A stretch of 64,000 nt of DNA from Candidatus Melainabacteria bacterium (GCA_023250195.1 JAHFBF010000006.1:62001-126000); one strand, 5' to 3'. Positions 6,936-17,800 are shown, counted from the stretch's first letter. The notes: generated from the letters alone by a model not told the origin. Program-made: numbers and translations.

Positions 6936-9900
6936 TCATTTTGTGCTTTGTAAAAGTAAATTTTCTGGTGAAGCAGTAGTTTGTAGTTTTCCATCCTGCA
7001 ATTCAGCAGGGAAAACTATTCCACCGATATCTGCACCTTTTGGTGTAATTATATTAAATAGCTTTATCCCTGGAGTTACAGTATTATCTATGGTTGCATT
7101 TAAAGTAATCTTGTTGTTCTGAACCTTGAAATTATTTATTTTAATTCCACCACTTGGTACAAATGTTATGTTTGTAAAGAAATTCCCCCTGCCCAATAGT
7201 TTTTGTAGTTTTCCATCAATAGTGGCAATTTTGCCTATAAAGCTTTTACCTTTTACAGCTAAAACTAATTGTTTACCCTGGCTTTTTATTGTTGCGTTAA
7301 TTGGCTCATTAATTTGAGGTCTTGGAATGATTCTTTTTCCGACAGTAACTTCTTTTAATGGAGCTATATTTAACGGAATTGTAGCAAGTGAGTCATTTTT
7401 ATTAAGGATTGAAACTCTTGCATCTCCTTCACTTGCATCTCCCGGGATTGTAAGTGTGGTTATTAAATCAAGTGGTTTCCCCTCTGTTGTTTGATATTTA
7501 TATGACAGCCTTGATAAAGCCGCATTTTCAAATGCTTTTAAAAATCCAAAACCAACCACAAATGTTCTACCCGTAGAATCAATTAATACAGCAGTATATA
7601 AATCTCCCTCATCATTAACAGTGATAATATTGTCGTTATCATTAAAAGAAACTTCAGCTGCAAATGAAAATCCTTTTGGGACCAGTGATTCATCAGATGT
7701 ATTCCCGGTATCCAAACCGTCTATTTCCGGGAGATCAATTTTAGCCGGCTCTCCATCTGGAATTGGTGGCGGATTTGAAAGCTCAACAGAAGAAGTTTGT
7801 CCAATATTAATAACGTTACCGTTTTCATCTGTTAACTCGTTTATAAGAGCATTATTTAGGTCATCAAATTCAGCAGGCAAAGTAATAACTTCTTTTTCGT
7901 TTTGAAAGTCAGGTGTTTTTGAAGAAGTAATTATAGTATCTGAAAGCGAAGGGATAAAAGATAATTTTATGTTTGAACTTGATTTGTTTCCAGCGGTATC
8001 TGATGCTGTAATTGAAATTAGATTTTCACCAGGCTGTAATATCAAGTTTTCAGAATATTGATTATTTGAAGATACTGAAAGATTTTTGCCATTAAGTACA
8101 ACTGCACTAACTGAAGAATTATCTGTTACAGAAAATATTACATTGGTTGCAGGATTGTCTTTAAAAATCTGACCATTGGAAGGATTTGTTATTGTGATTG
8201 TAGGTGAGATTGAATCTGCTAAAAGTGAGCTTGAGATTTGTATCTGGTTTTTATTTCCTGCTTTATCAGATACGACAATGTTTACCGGGACAGAGCTTAC
8301 AATTGTATTAAAAGTTACATTTTCACTTTCTACGAACTTAACCGGTAAGGAATTAACTGTGATAGATGAAATATTTGTTCCGGTACCATTTGCAGTACCT
8401 GAAACATTAAATTGTTCTACTCCACTGGTTTGTATATTTGCTGTGACAGTAGGAAGTACAGTATCAATAGTAACTTTAACTGACTTGTCTGTGATGTTCC
8501 CGGATTTTTCCTTAGCAGTGACAGTGATTTGTAAGGGTCCATCTTTATTAACCTCAATATCTCCTGAAAAGTTAACAATATTTGGACTTGTTATACCTTC
8601 CGAGCTTAAAGTAGCAGCAGAGTTATTTACAAGCACATTATCAATCTGGGAACCGGTTCCATCTACTTTTCCTAATACCCGGATTCTCTTTGTGTTGTAA
8701 GCGATAGAATCCTTTGGAGCTAAAATTGTAATATCCGGAGGGAAGATATCGCTAATAGAGGAGTCTTTTACAAACTGGAAAACATCTTCGTACTTGCTTG
8801 AGAATAAAGAACCATCAGATATTGATTTTGCAGTTAAGGTTATATCACTTAAGCCACTCTGTAATACTTTTGATGTAATGCCTGTAATTATCTGGCCATT
8901 TCGTGAGACGGTTGTGGATGTTGCACAGCTGGAGGAACTCCTGAAACATACTTTTATGTCATTTGTAAATCTGGTTGGATCAATGAAGCCGTTAATTGTA
9001 AATGCTGAACCCCCAGTAACTGAACCAACATTAGGAACAATACTTTTTAGTATTGGTGCAGAAGTTAGATCAGTAATTATACTGACTGATGCTTCTGTTT
9101 TTGTATTTGGAGTAATAGCATAACGACCGTTTGGATCTATTGTTAAAGAGCTTTGAGCGTTGTCCGAAGAAACCTGCAATTCAGCAATTTGTGTTAGATT
9201 TTTTAGGTCTAATATTTTTAATTGTTTTAAGCTGTTTTTCAGCTCAAGGATAAAAATTTTGCTTTGATCTGGAGGAATGTCTACATCTAAAACAACACCG
9301 CCATCAAGAAATGATACTGAACTGGATAAAGATGCAGAACCATCAGTTGAAATAGTTGACTTGTAAATTTTAAATCCAGCAGGTTTTTTTGAAATATTAC
9401 CAGCTGAAATAACTGTTTTTCCATCTGCAGTTATTGTAGAAATTGTAGGACCATCCTGAGCCTTATCCAGAATTAATGAGGTAAGGCTATTGGTTTTTAA
9501 ATCCACAAAGTGCAGGACATGATTGCCGGCAAGCGATGAAAGCACCGCTCTATTTCCCGGAAAATCAAAATTAACTTTTCCAAGAAAATTATCTACTGAA
9601 AACACAACATCTTCATTTATGTCTAGTGTAGATAAAGAGTTGTTTGCAATGTTATATATGGAAACTGACTGACCAAGATCTGCTTCGTAAGTAATAATTG
9701 CTTGCTTAAAGTTTGGTGATACGCTTATAGACAGGACTCTATCAGGTAAAGAGATTTTGTTTGATATGGAATCAGTATCTAAATCAACAATTACCAGTTG
9801 TGGTGAAGAAAGATCCAGTGTTCCTGCTATTAGTTTTTTTCCTTCAGCATCTAAAAAGGCAGGGGCACCAATTATTGTGTTACTTGAATTAACGCTTGAA

Positions 9901-10385
9901 AGTTCTTTTACTGTGTTGTTTAAAAGATCCACAAGCTGAACTAAAGTGTTTTCTCCTTCAGTTGGCTCTCTGTAAATTGCAGCTCTGGTGCTGTTTTGAT
10001 TTAAAGCAATATTTAAAAGTGGAGAATTAGTACTTTGCTGAATTAAAGGAAGTGTTAAAGTATCAGTAAAATTGCCGGCTGTAAAATTAAACTTCTTTAG
10101 ATTAATTCCATTTACACCCGGGGTTGATGAATCTACGACTAAAATAAATGAACCGTCATTAGAAATTACTGTGTCACTTGGCCTCTTGAAACATTCACGT
10201 GTAGTACACGAAAGGGTACTTGCTTTTGCAAACCTTGTATTATTGGTTATAGGAACATTGTTATTTAGGGGGATTTCCTGGATAGATTCTGCATTTGCAC
10301 TCAAATATAAACTTGTTAACAGCAGGATTATGGCTAGAGATAAATTGATACTGACAGTATTTCTTGTTTCATTTATTTGTTTCAT
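6936..10385 (-). CDS. Large secreted protein: beta-propeller, IPT/TIG and Ig-like repeats
   Basis: An 1149-residue exported protein. Residues about 12-33 form a signal peptide ending ...SANAES. Residues about 60-445 contain repeated propeller-like strands (SNDGSFILVVDSS, DPNGRYAITPNT) related to YVTN/NHL-type propellers. Residues about 447-545 look like an IPT/TIG domain (SIVPNVGSVTGGSAFTING). At least three Ig-like repeats follow (about 555-820), each opening with a Pro-rich strand such as DITILAPKDSIAY and PTITITNPSNGQIF. The C-terminal 300 residues are beta-rich. This is a surface or extracellular adhesin/scaffold architecture; no catalytic motif is seen. Gly/Asn/Ser-rich composition fits secretion. 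Transcribed divergently from nusB. Confidence 0.85.
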   Translation of the reverse strand: MKQINETRNTVSINLSLAIILLLTSLYLSANAESIQEIPLNNNVPITNNTRFAKASTLSCTTRECFKRPSDTVISNDGSFILVVDSSTPGVNGINLKKFNFTAGNFTDTLTLPLIQQSTNSPLLNIALNQNSTRAAIYREPTEGENTLVQLVDLLNNTVKELSSVNSSNTIIGAPAFLDAEGKKLIAGTLDLSSPQLVIVDLDTDSISNKISLPDRVLSISVSPNFKQAIITYEADLGQSVSIYNIANNSLSTLDINEDVVFSVDNFLGKVNFDFPGNRAVLSSLAGNHVLHFVDLKTNSLTSLILDKAQDGPTISTITADGKTVISAGNISKKPAGFKIYKSTISTDGSASLSSSVSFLDGGVVLDVDIPPDQSKIFILELKNSLKQLKILDLKNLTQIAELQVSSDNAQSSLTIDPNGRYAITPNTKTEASVSIITDLTSAPILKSIVPNVGSVTGGSAFTINGFIDPTRFTNDIKVCFRSSSSCATSTTVSRNGQIITGITSKVLQSGLSDITLTAKSISDGSLFSSKYEDVFQFVKDSSISDIFPPDITILAPKDSIAYNTKRIRVLGKVDGTGSQIDNVLVNNSAATLSSEGITSPNIVNFSGDIEVNKDGPLQITVTAKEKSGNITDKSVKVTIDTVLPTVTANIQTSGVEQFNVSGTANGTGTNISSITVNSLPVKFVESENVTFNTIVSSVPVNIVVSDKAGNKNQIQISSSLLADSISPTITITNPSNGQIFKDNPATNVIFSVTDNSSVSAVVLNGKNLSVSSNNQYSENLILQPGENLISITASDTAGNKSSSNIKLSFIPSLSDTIITSSKTPDFQNEKEVITLPAEFDDLNNALINELTDENGNVINIGQTSSVELSNPPPIPDGEPAKIDLPEIDGLDTGNTSDESLVPKGFSFAAEVSFNDNDNIITVNDEGDLYTAVLIDSTGRTFVVGFGFLKAFENAALSRLSYKYQTTEGKPLDLITTLTIPGDASEGDARVSILNKNDSLATIPLNIAPLKEVTVGKRIIPRPQINEPINATIKSQGKQLVLAVKGKSFIGKIATIDGKLQKLLGRGNFFTNITFVPSGGIKINNFKVQNNKITLNATIDNTVTPGIKLFNIITPKGADIGGIVFPAELQDGKLQTTASPENLLLQSTK

Positions 10386-10436
10386 GTTTTATTAGTCAAA
10401 AATTCTTATTCATTCTTCGCTTGTCAGACTTTGTGA

Positions 10437-10460
10437 TAGAGACGAGTTTGCTTGTCTCTA
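10437..10460. repeat. Hairpin repeat (TAGAGAC...GTCTCTA type)
   Basis: TAGAGACGAG-TTTG-CTTGTCTCTA is a 10-bp stem with one G-T pair in the divergent nusB upstream region. Its TAGAGAC/GTCTCTA arms match the core of the palindrome inserted in the cca gene at 14276-14309, so they are probably members of one family. Confidence 0.6.
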
Positions 10461-10605
10461 CCATGATTTGTAACATTATTCAGATTGTACCGAGTGAATC
10501 GAATAAAATCTTACTATTATAAATAGCTTGTCCTGAAATGTTACACTAGCTAAGCTTCAATATTTATGATCCCTGATACAGTAGTCTAAATATAGGAACT
10601 TCTTT

Positions 10606-11289
10606 ATGAATAATCGTACTGCAGCAAGAGAAATTGTTATTTTGGCCCTGCCGCAGCTGCCAAAAGATAATACAAAATTATCAAAAATTGGATTTGAAGA
10701 AATTGTTCTTTCTCTTAGTAGATCTTTAAGTGACTATGCAAAGAAAAATATAACTTCTGTATCGTCAGACCTCCAAAGAATCGAAAAGTTTCTGTTAAAT
10801 ATTGAGATAGAGCATCCTGATAATGAAGCGCGTACTTCCCAAATCAGTCCGGTTTTAATTCCCAATACTGAAGTTTTACGTGGACAGGTTGAAGCTATTA
10901 AATCTGCTGCTACTGAACTCTTTAATGTTCTTGAATTACCTGAACTTGTTATTCAAAGTGGTCAGAAACCGACTCTTGAATATGCTATGCAGCTTTTGGA
11001 TAATTATGCAGAGAGTAAGGAAAAAGTAAATGAGATTATTGAACAGGCTGCACAGAACAGGAATAAAGATAAAAAATGGAAATTAAACCGCATGGTCCGA
11101 CTGGATCGGGATATCTTAAGGATCGCAACCACGGAGCTTTTGTTTTTAAAAGAGACTCCTACAGAAGTTATTTGTGATGAAGCAGTAAAAATTGCAGACA
11201 AATATGGTGGTGATGAAAGTAAAAAGTTTGTAAATGGAGTTTTGAGAGATGTAGTGGAACTAACTAGAGGTCAAAAAGCAGCTCTGTAA
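10606..11289 (+). CDS. nusB: Transcription antitermination factor NusB
   Basis: NusB binds boxA RNA with NusE/S10 and promotes antitermination of rRNA transcription. The conserved C-terminal half is clear: RMVRLDRDILRIATTELLFLKETPTEVICDEAVKIADKYGGDESKKFVNGVLRDVV, cited here only as the motifs LDRDILRIATTELLFL, INEAV-like CDEAVKIADKYGG and KFVNGVLRDV. At 227 residues it is longer than the roughly 140-residue proteobacterial form; the extra N-terminal and central region resembles cyanobacterial NusB. Its last 19 bp overlap the end of the convergent alcohol dehydrogenase gene. Confidence 0.93.
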   Translation: MNNRTAAREIVILALPQLPKDNTKLSKIGFEEIVLSLSRSLSDYAKKNITSVSSDLQRIEKFLLNIEIEHPDNEARTSQISPVLIPNTEVLRGQVEAIKSAATELFNVLELPELVIQSGQKPTLEYAMQLLDNYAESKEKVNEIIEQAAQNRNKDKKWKLNRMVRLDRDILRIATTELLFLKETPTEVICDEAVKIADKYGGDESKKFVNGVLRDVVELTRGQKAAL

Positions 11290-12497
11290 AGCTTTTCCAC
11301 CATCTCTTTTGTAATTGGCTGAAGCGGATTTGTTATAGCAGAGATATCTTTAACAGCATTTAGAACCATTGCTTCAATATCACTTTCTTTTACCCCACAT
11401 TCACTTAATTTCCCGGAGATTCCAATTTCTTTGCTCAGGGCTTCTATTTCTAAAATAAATTTTTCTGCTGTCTCATCATCTGAAGCATTTAAAAAGTCCA
11501 TTCCAAAACCACTTCCCATGATTGTGTATTTTGGTGCAGCAACTTTTTTGTTTAATCTTAAAACATGTGGAAGCATTATTGCATTAGCCAGACCATGTGA
11601 GAGATTACACTGAGCTGATAATTGGTGCGAACATGCATGCACCAGTCCTACAGATTTTTGATTAAATGCCATTCCTGCAACAGTTGCTGCAAGTGACATA
11701 TTAATTCTGGCAAGAGTATCCTGTCCATTTGAATATGCCTTTTTTAGATTTTGATAAATAAGAGCAATTGCTTGAAGTGAAAACATATCAGCTACAGGAT
11801 TTATGCGAAGAGAAATAAAAGCTTCAATTGCATGTGTCAATGCATCCATTCCGCATATAGCAGTTAATTTTGGTGGGCATGACATTGTAAGCTGAGGATC
11901 TACAAGTGCAATTGTTGATATTAATGGATAGCCTAAAATTGTAATTTTTTCATGTTTACTTGTAACCATTGCTACTACTGAAACTTCAGAACCTGTTCCA
12001 CTTGTAGTAGGAATGCTGATTTGGGGCGGTAACATTTCATGAATTGCCATAATGGTGCATTTTTGTGAGTCATAGTCAGAAGGTCTGCCGCCCTGCTTAG
12101 CTAAAAGCCTGATTATTTTTCCTGCATCAATTACACTTCCACCGCCAATTGCAATAACTATGTCAGATCCAGTATTTTTAAACTTTTCAGCTCCTTTAAT
12201 AACTGCTTCTTCTTTTGGATTTGGTTCTATTTCATTGAAGACAGTCGATTTGATTCCGGTTTTTTCTAAATATTGTTGAACTTTATTTACAAGACCAAGT
12301 TTTTCAATTTCAGGATCAGTGACTATAAAAACATGTTGGGCTTTTAAAAAAAGGGATAAAAACCCAACCCTGTTTAAACAGCCATATCCAAAAACAATCT
12401 GCGGTGCAAAACTAAAACCAATAACACTTGTATCCAAAAGTTGTCCTTTAATAGTGGGGTCTATAAGCGGGAGATTTATTTCATCTGTGGTTGACAT
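11271..12497 (-). CDS. Iron-containing alcohol dehydrogenase
   Basis: A 408-residue NAD(P)-dependent group III dehydrogenase. Motifs: GGGSVIDAGK for nucleotide binding, PTTSGTGSEVS, and the metal site made by Asp in ALVDPQL, His in GMDALTHAIEAF, His in VHACSHQL and His in NLSHGLANAIMLPHV. Length is as expected for a single-domain Fe-ADH (no aldehyde dehydrogenase fusion). The physiological alcohol cannot be read from sequence. It starts 12 bp after the threonine dehydratase stop, so the two are probably one transcript; threonine dehydratase makes 2-oxobutanoate, but a pathway link is only a guess. Confidence 0.92.
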   Translation of the reverse strand: MSTTDEINLPLIDPTIKGQLLDTSVIGFSFAPQIVFGYGCLNRVGFLSLFLKAQHVFIVTDPEIEKLGLVNKVQQYLEKTGIKSTVFNEIEPNPKEEAVIKGAEKFKNTGSDIVIAIGGGSVIDAGKIIRLLAKQGGRPSDYDSQKCTIMAIHEMLPPQISIPTTSGTGSEVSVVAMVTSKHEKITILGYPLISTIALVDPQLTMSCPPKLTAICGMDALTHAIEAFISLRINPVADMFSLQAIALIYQNLKKAYSNGQDTLARINMSLAATVAGMAFNQKSVGLVHACSHQLSAQCNLSHGLANAIMLPHVLRLNKKVAAPKYTIMGSGFGMDFLNASDDETAEKFILEIEALSKEIGISGKLSECGVKESDIEAMVLNAVKDISAITNPLQPITKEMVEKLYRAAF

Positions 12498-12509
12498 AGA
12501 ATTTTAATT

Positions 12510-13484
12510 TTATAAAAACGTCTTTAACCTGGATAAATCCAAATTACCGCCGCTTAAAACAACTACTGTATTTTTACCTACGGGAATTTTTCTCTCAAGC
12601 AGCGCAGCTACGGTACATGCTGCAGATGGCTCAACCAGTAATTTTTGTCTTTCAAGCAGCATTAAAATGGCCTCTTTTGTTTTCTCATCTGAAATTGTAA
12701 AAATGTCATCAACAAATTGTTTGGTTATGTTAAATGTTATATCTCCAACTCTGCATGCTGAGAGGCCTTCAGCAAATGAAGTGATTTTTGGAAGCGGAAC
12801 AATTTTCCCTGATTTAAAACTCTGATACATTGAATCAGCACCAATAGTTTCTATACCAAATACTTTTACATCTTTTTTAATTTGTTTTATTGTACTTGCA
12901 ATCCCTGAAACTAACCCACCGCCGCCGATTGAACAAATAATAGTGTCAACTTCAGGGAGATCTTTAATAATTTCAAGTGCTGTTGTTCCCTGACCAGCAA
13001 CAATGTCTATATCGTTAAATGCATGGAGATGCTCATAGTCGCATTCTTTCTGGAGCTCAAAAGAGTAGTCAAGAGCATCCTGAAGATCATTTCCATGAAT
13101 AATTACTTCAGCTCCATAACTTTTGCATGCATCGATTTTACAGTCAGGAACTGTTTTGAACATAACAAGTTTTGCTTTAAGACCAAGTTTCTGAGCAGCA
13201 TAAGCTACGCCCTGTGCGTGATTTCCACCGCTGGCTGCTACAAGCCCTTTTATCTTTTTTTGTTTTAATATCTTTAAAGTTTTATTTAGTGCACCACGTG
13301 GCTTAAATGAGCCGGTTTTTTGAAAGTTTTCAAGCTTAAAGAAAATATTGGTTCCGATTAATTCTGTGAATGTTGCAGTGGATATTAAAGGGGTCCAAAC
13401 TAAATACGGTTTTATGATTTCATGAACTTTTTTAATTTCATTTAAATCTAATTCTGGATATAATGCTATGGCTTCTTTGCTCAT
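12510..13484 (-). CDS. Threonine dehydratase (ammonia-lyase), PLP-dependent, no ACT domain
   Basis: Fold-type II PLP enzyme deaminating threonine (or serine) to a 2-oxo acid. From the start chosen here (ATG at 13484, MSKEAIALYPELDL) it has 324 residues. The PLP lysine lies in GSFKPRGA (Lys61), the substrate loop is SGGNHAQG (85-92) and the phosphate loop is SIGGGGLVSG. It lacks the C-terminal regulatory ACT-like domain of biosynthetic IlvA, which fits the short catabolic form. A longer ORF reaches back to 13526, but its extra residues would overlap the divergent cca start and look non-coding. Confidence 0.9.
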   Translation of the reverse strand: MSKEAIALYPELDLNEIKKVHEIIKPYLVWTPLISTATFTELIGTNIFFKLENFQKTGSFKPRGALNKTLKILKQKKIKGLVAASGGNHAQGVAYAAQKLGLKAKLVMFKTVPDCKIDACKSYGAEVIIHGNDLQDALDYSFELQKECDYEHLHAFNDIDIVAGQGTTALEIIKDLPEVDTIICSIGGGGLVSGIASTIKQIKKDVKVFGIETIGADSMYQSFKSGKIVPLPKITSFAEGLSACRVGDITFNITKQFVDDIFTISDEKTKEAILMLLERQKLLVEPSAACTVAALLERKIPVGKNTVVVLSGGNLDLSRLKTFL

Positions 13485-13488
13485 AGGG

Positions 13489-13496
13489 ATTATAAT
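13489..13496. promoter_or_regulatory. Shared palindromic -10 candidate between divergent genes
   Basis: ATTATAAT is its own reverse complement, so it reads TATAAT on both strands: 13491-13496 on plus toward cca (ATG 13504) and 13494-13489 on minus toward the dehydratase (ATG 13484). The two start codons are only 19 bp apart. If used, both mRNAs would be nearly leaderless. No convincing -35 box is seen on either side. Confidence 0.4.
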
Positions 13497-13503
13497 AGCA
13501 GAC

Positions 13504-14766
13504 ATGAAATCCAACATAAAAGACAAGCTTCAAAAAATTGACAAAGAATATTATTCTTTGCTTATAGACATAGGAAAGGTTTCTAAAGACCAGGGATTAA
13601 AATCATATCTTGTAGGTGGAATGATAAGGGATCTTTTGCTTAATTTTGATAATTTAGATATAGATATTGTAGTAGAAGATAATGCAAAACAACTTGCTGA
13701 TGCTATTGTAAAGAAATTTTCAAATTGTGAGCTTGCTGCCAGGCATGATCGTTTTCATACTGCAAAAATCATTTTTAATATTGATGGAAAAAAAATACCT
13801 ATTGATTTGGCTTCAACAAGGGAAGAAATTTATGAACATTCTGCGGCACTGCCTACTGTAAAAGTTTCAGATTTGAAAAAGGATCTTTACAGGCGTGACT
13901 TTACAATTAATGCTCTTGCTGTTTCGATTTTACCTGAAGATTTTGGAGATGTTGTTGATCTCTTTAATGGGTTAATTGATTTAAAGGAAAAGAAAATAAA
14001 AGTTCTGCATGAATTGAGTTTTATTGATGATCCAACAAGAATGATAAGGGCTATAAGGTTTGCATGTAAGCTGGGTTTTACGATTGAAGAGAATACGCAG
14101 AGGCTTTTAAAAGAAGCAGTTGAATCAAAGCAATTTGATAATTTGATTGAAAAGATCCGTGGTGATAGAGTGAAAATTGAAATAAGGTATTTGTTTAATC
14201 TGCCAGATATAGAGAGTGCTGTTAAAGCATTTTTTGATTCCGGGATTTATAGGATGTTGTCGACAGATTTGAATCCCCGTAGAGACGTTGTATGCAACGT
14301 CTCTACGGGCGATAACACATCACGTCAATGGCTCATCCACCTTGCTCTCATAATAAAAGATCTAAATCCTGAAAAACAAGAAAAAATATTAAAAAACCTT
14401 CAGATGACAGGCGAGGAAATAAAAATAATTAAAGATGGTTTTAGTGCATTTAACAGATTGAAAGAAAAAGAACCAGTTGATTCTATAGAAATTTATCGTG
14501 AATTAAAAAATCTATCGATTGAAAGCACTTTAATTGTAAAATTATTACCCAATACGCAAGACCTCATACGCAATACTCTTTTTGATGAATACATCGAAAA
14601 AACCTCAAAAATAAAACTAGAAATTACTGGTCAGGATTTAATTACCATGGGTGTTAAAGAAGGTAAGAGGGTCGGAGAAATATTAGACAAGGTCTTAGAG
14701 ATGAAAATAAAAAACACACAAATGAATAAAAATGATGAAGTAGCAGAGGCTAAGAAGTTAATTTAA
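13504..14766 (+). CDS. cca: CCA-adding enzyme / tRNA nucleotidyltransferase
   Basis: Class II nucleotidyltransferase that adds CCA to tRNA 3' ends; the tRNA-Thr gene here lacks an encoded CCA. I start it at ATG 13504 (MKSNIKDKLQK), giving 420 residues. Motifs: LVGGMIRDLLL (head), LDIDIVVED with the metal-binding carboxylates, RRDFTINALAV (RRD motif C) and DDPTRMIRAIRFACKLGF (neck). Near residues 257-271 the protein carries an odd segment (PRRDVVCNVSTGDN) encoded by a perfect palindrome at 14276-14309 that looks inserted in frame within the helical body. An earlier in-frame start at 13468 would overlap the divergent gene. Confidence 0.93.
   Translation: MKSNIKDKLQKIDKEYYSLLIDIGKVSKDQGLKSYLVGGMIRDLLLNFDNLDIDIVVEDNAKQLADAIVKKFSNCELAARHDRFHTAKIIFNIDGKKIPIDLASTREEIYEHSAALPTVKVSDLKKDLYRRDFTINALAVSILPEDFGDVVDLFNGLIDLKEKKIKVLHELSFIDDPTRMIRAIRFACKLGFTIEENTQRLLKEAVESKQFDNLIEKIRGDRVKIEIRYLFNLPDIESAVKAFFDSGIYRMLSTDLNPRRDVVCNVSTGDNTSRQWLIHLALIIKDLNPEKQEKILKNLQMTGEEIKIIKDGFSAFNRLKEKEPVDSIEIYRELKNLSIESTLIVKLLPNTQDLIRNTLFDEYIEKTSKIKLEITGQDLITMGVKEGKRVGEILDKVLEMKIKNTQMNKNDEVAEAKKLI
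14276..14309. repeat. Palindromic repeat inserted in frame in cca
   Basis: CCCGTAGAGACGTTG (14276-14290), loop TATG, CAACGTCTCTACGGG (14295-14309): a perfect 15-bp stem within coding sequence. The GTAGAGACGTTG...CAACGTCTCTAC core is, from general knowledge, a very common dispersed repeat in cyanobacterial genomes. It is GC-richer than the surrounding gene and does not break the frame. Confidence 0.85.
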
Positions 14767-14831
14767 TTCAAGTGAAGTTTGCATAGAAATAGCGAAATAA
14801 TCTGCGTAGCAGTTATTTCGCGTTAAGAAAA

Positions 14832-17800
14832 CTAATGATCTGCTTTTGGAACGTATTTGACTTCTTTAAATAATTGTTTTCCCTTAAGCCATTTAAAACT
14901 ATGTCTAGTATGGCTTGTAATTTTCTTTGGATCTTTAATATCACCTTTTATTTCAAATTTAAAATATCTGGGCGGGTTTGATGAAAGAAAAGGAATAAAA
15001 AATCGTTTTTTACCCAGGGTGTCAGGAATGATTGAGATTGCGCCATTGAATGTAGTAGTCCCACTGATTCCTTCTTTTCTTATTTCCTCTACTTTCTTTT
15101 CAGGGATGTAACCATAAAAAGATAATCCTATAAATGAATTTTTTAAATCTACAAAACCAAATGAATTTAAATATAAGTCTGTTGCCCTGTAAATAAAATC
15201 TTTTGCTTTTATAATACCGTCTTTTAAATTAAGTTCTCCTCTTATTTTATTAAAACTTCCGTCCTGATATTTAAAAAACAAAGACATTACATTATTTAAG
15301 TTAAATCCGAGAATTCCCTGAGTGAATAGGCTTGCAAGTTTTATTCCTTTTTGTAATAAGGCAACCTGTCCTAATTTTCCATCTGTTACTGAAAAAGACA
15401 AACTTCCAATACTATTTGTAAGTATTTCATTTTTTGTTTTTCCTTTACCATCAAGCATAATAGAAAAATTTGTAGTTCCTGATAATTTGTCCGGGTCAAG
15501 AAATATAAAAGATCCTAAATTAGATAAGTCAACCTCAGAACCATTAATAGTAGAGGTTACAGCATTGTTTCTTGGATCATAAGAACCAACAGCAAAGATA
15601 TTGCCCGGGTTAGCATCAAGTGCAAACTCATTGATGTATATTATAGGATTTGAATAGTTCAATGAAAGTGACAATGAATTTGCATTTAATGAAGCGTATT
15701 TAAGGTTATTTATTTTTGAATTTGCAACACCCTGATCAGTATCCAGATAGAAACTGAACAGGCCATCTGTAGCGGTTAGCTTTTTCCCAAATAATTCAGG
15801 GAGTTCCAACTCTTTAACTGCTGCATTACTTGAAATAGCATACATTGAAGGAGTACCTGAAATAGAACCTTCAAATTCAATCATTCCCCATGCTTTGTAT
15901 CCCATTAATGGGGTAATTGGTTCAACTATCATAAACAAGCCACAGGGCTCATCAGTACTGAAGCGCAGCATAAGCTCCGGGTTTTTGGATGAGATATTTT
16001 TGATACTTCCGTTTGTAGTAATAGAAAGTTTGTCTGATTTAATATTAAACTCATTTAGATATAAATCAGCACCGTTTGGATTAAAATCCAAATTTGTAGA
16101 AATTATGTAGCTTTTATCAAACGGTTTGCTTATATATGGAGGTAATTCAAGCATTAACATTTCATTCAGTGTTGAATAAAGAACTAAATTGATCCATGGA
16201 AATTTAACATCAAAGGTTGCTGTTGTTGGGATAAGCCCATCAACTGTAATTTGATTTAATTCAGGAGCATTTATTGACTTAACAAAAGCAGGAAGGTTCA
16301 GCTCAGTCCAGAGTTGTCCTTTTACATTAAAATCAGAGTTTAAATAATTGGACACTGTCAAATTACAATTAAAATTATTATTTTCATCTATAGAACCTTT
16401 TAAGTCGTATAAACTTAAATCTCTTTCTCCAATTACAAGTCTGCCCGCAAGGTTATTTAAACTAAATGGAAGTAATTTATGTTTTATTTCTACACTTTTA
16501 AAAAATATATTTCCAAGAACAGCGTCAGGATGCAGAAATATATCTACGGCTGCGATACCGTTTAATTTTTCAAGTGCTTCTGCCTGAGTATTGAGTGAAG
16601 TTGTTTTTAGCTGCTCTTTGACAAAACCCCATAAATTGCCAAGCTCAAGATCATTTGTAACCAGTCTGATTTTTGGCTTTGGAGATGACAGTAAATCTTG
16701 AATATATCCGGCAATTGCAAAGTCTGAATTTTGAATCTTACCTGTTAAATCTTCAATAATTAACTCTGTTCCTTCAAAACTAAGCCTTCCGACAATATCA
16801 CTGATTTTATCTGCAAGTTTAGGCAAACTAAATGATACATTGTTGATTAATAACATTCCAAATAATACGGGGCTTGAAAATGAGCCTGAAATATTTAAAT
16901 TTAAATCACTTGCTTCCCCTGAAACTGTCTCAGCAATTGGTTTAAATGGGGTTTTTGAAGTTAATAATGATAAAACATTAGGAATTATTTTTAAGTGCCT
17001 TGCTTCAACCAGAAGATTTATTTTTTCATCTTCTTTAAGTGAAAAATAACCATTTGTATAGAAACTTTCTCCATTGATTAGACCATTTAAGTTATTAAGC
17101 GTAACCATTCCTCCATCTAATAAGAGATCTCCAAGAATATTCTTAACTTCCAGGGGCTCATCTTTAAATATTAAAAGCTTAACATCATGAAAACTTAATT
17201 TACCCATTATGTCAGGTGCAGTGTTTGGAACATTCACTACATCAAGACTTAAATCTAAATTGCCCTCAGAATTTACTTCATTTAAAATTGAAGATCGGAG
17301 ACCGGCTTCTGTAAGGAGAAATAAAAGACTATGAATATTTAGATTTTTTCCGTTTAGATTAAAATTACTTTTTGCATTGTCGCTGTCAACCTCACCTTTT
17401 ATGACTAGTGGAGAACCTTCAATTGGAATATTTAAGTAATCGATCTTTAATATCTGATCACTTAATACAAGTTTTCCTTCTACCCCCTGAATTGCTTTTA
17501 AGAAACCTGACTCAGCTGTAAGGTTAAAATTACTGAGTAAAATAGTACCATTATATTTTGGTGCAATTAATGGACCATTTAATTTTAAATCCAGCTCAAC
17601 ATAACCCTCGTCATTAATTGGTTCGATCCTTTCTCTGGTGTTTGCAGGTAAAAGAGAAAGTGGTAAATATGGTTTGACAGCTTTAAAATTAAATTTATTG
17701 GTTTTTAATTCCAACTCTACTTCAGGTAATGATTTTGACCAGTTATAAATATAACCGTTTAAGGTATAACTTAACTCATCAATATTTGATTTTAGTGAAT

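Noticed and set aside
7126-10395. Several plus-strand ORFs of 60-174 codons opposite the 1149-residue protein
   Set aside because: Antisense shadows of a long, repetitive beta-rich gene with no start signals or domain features.
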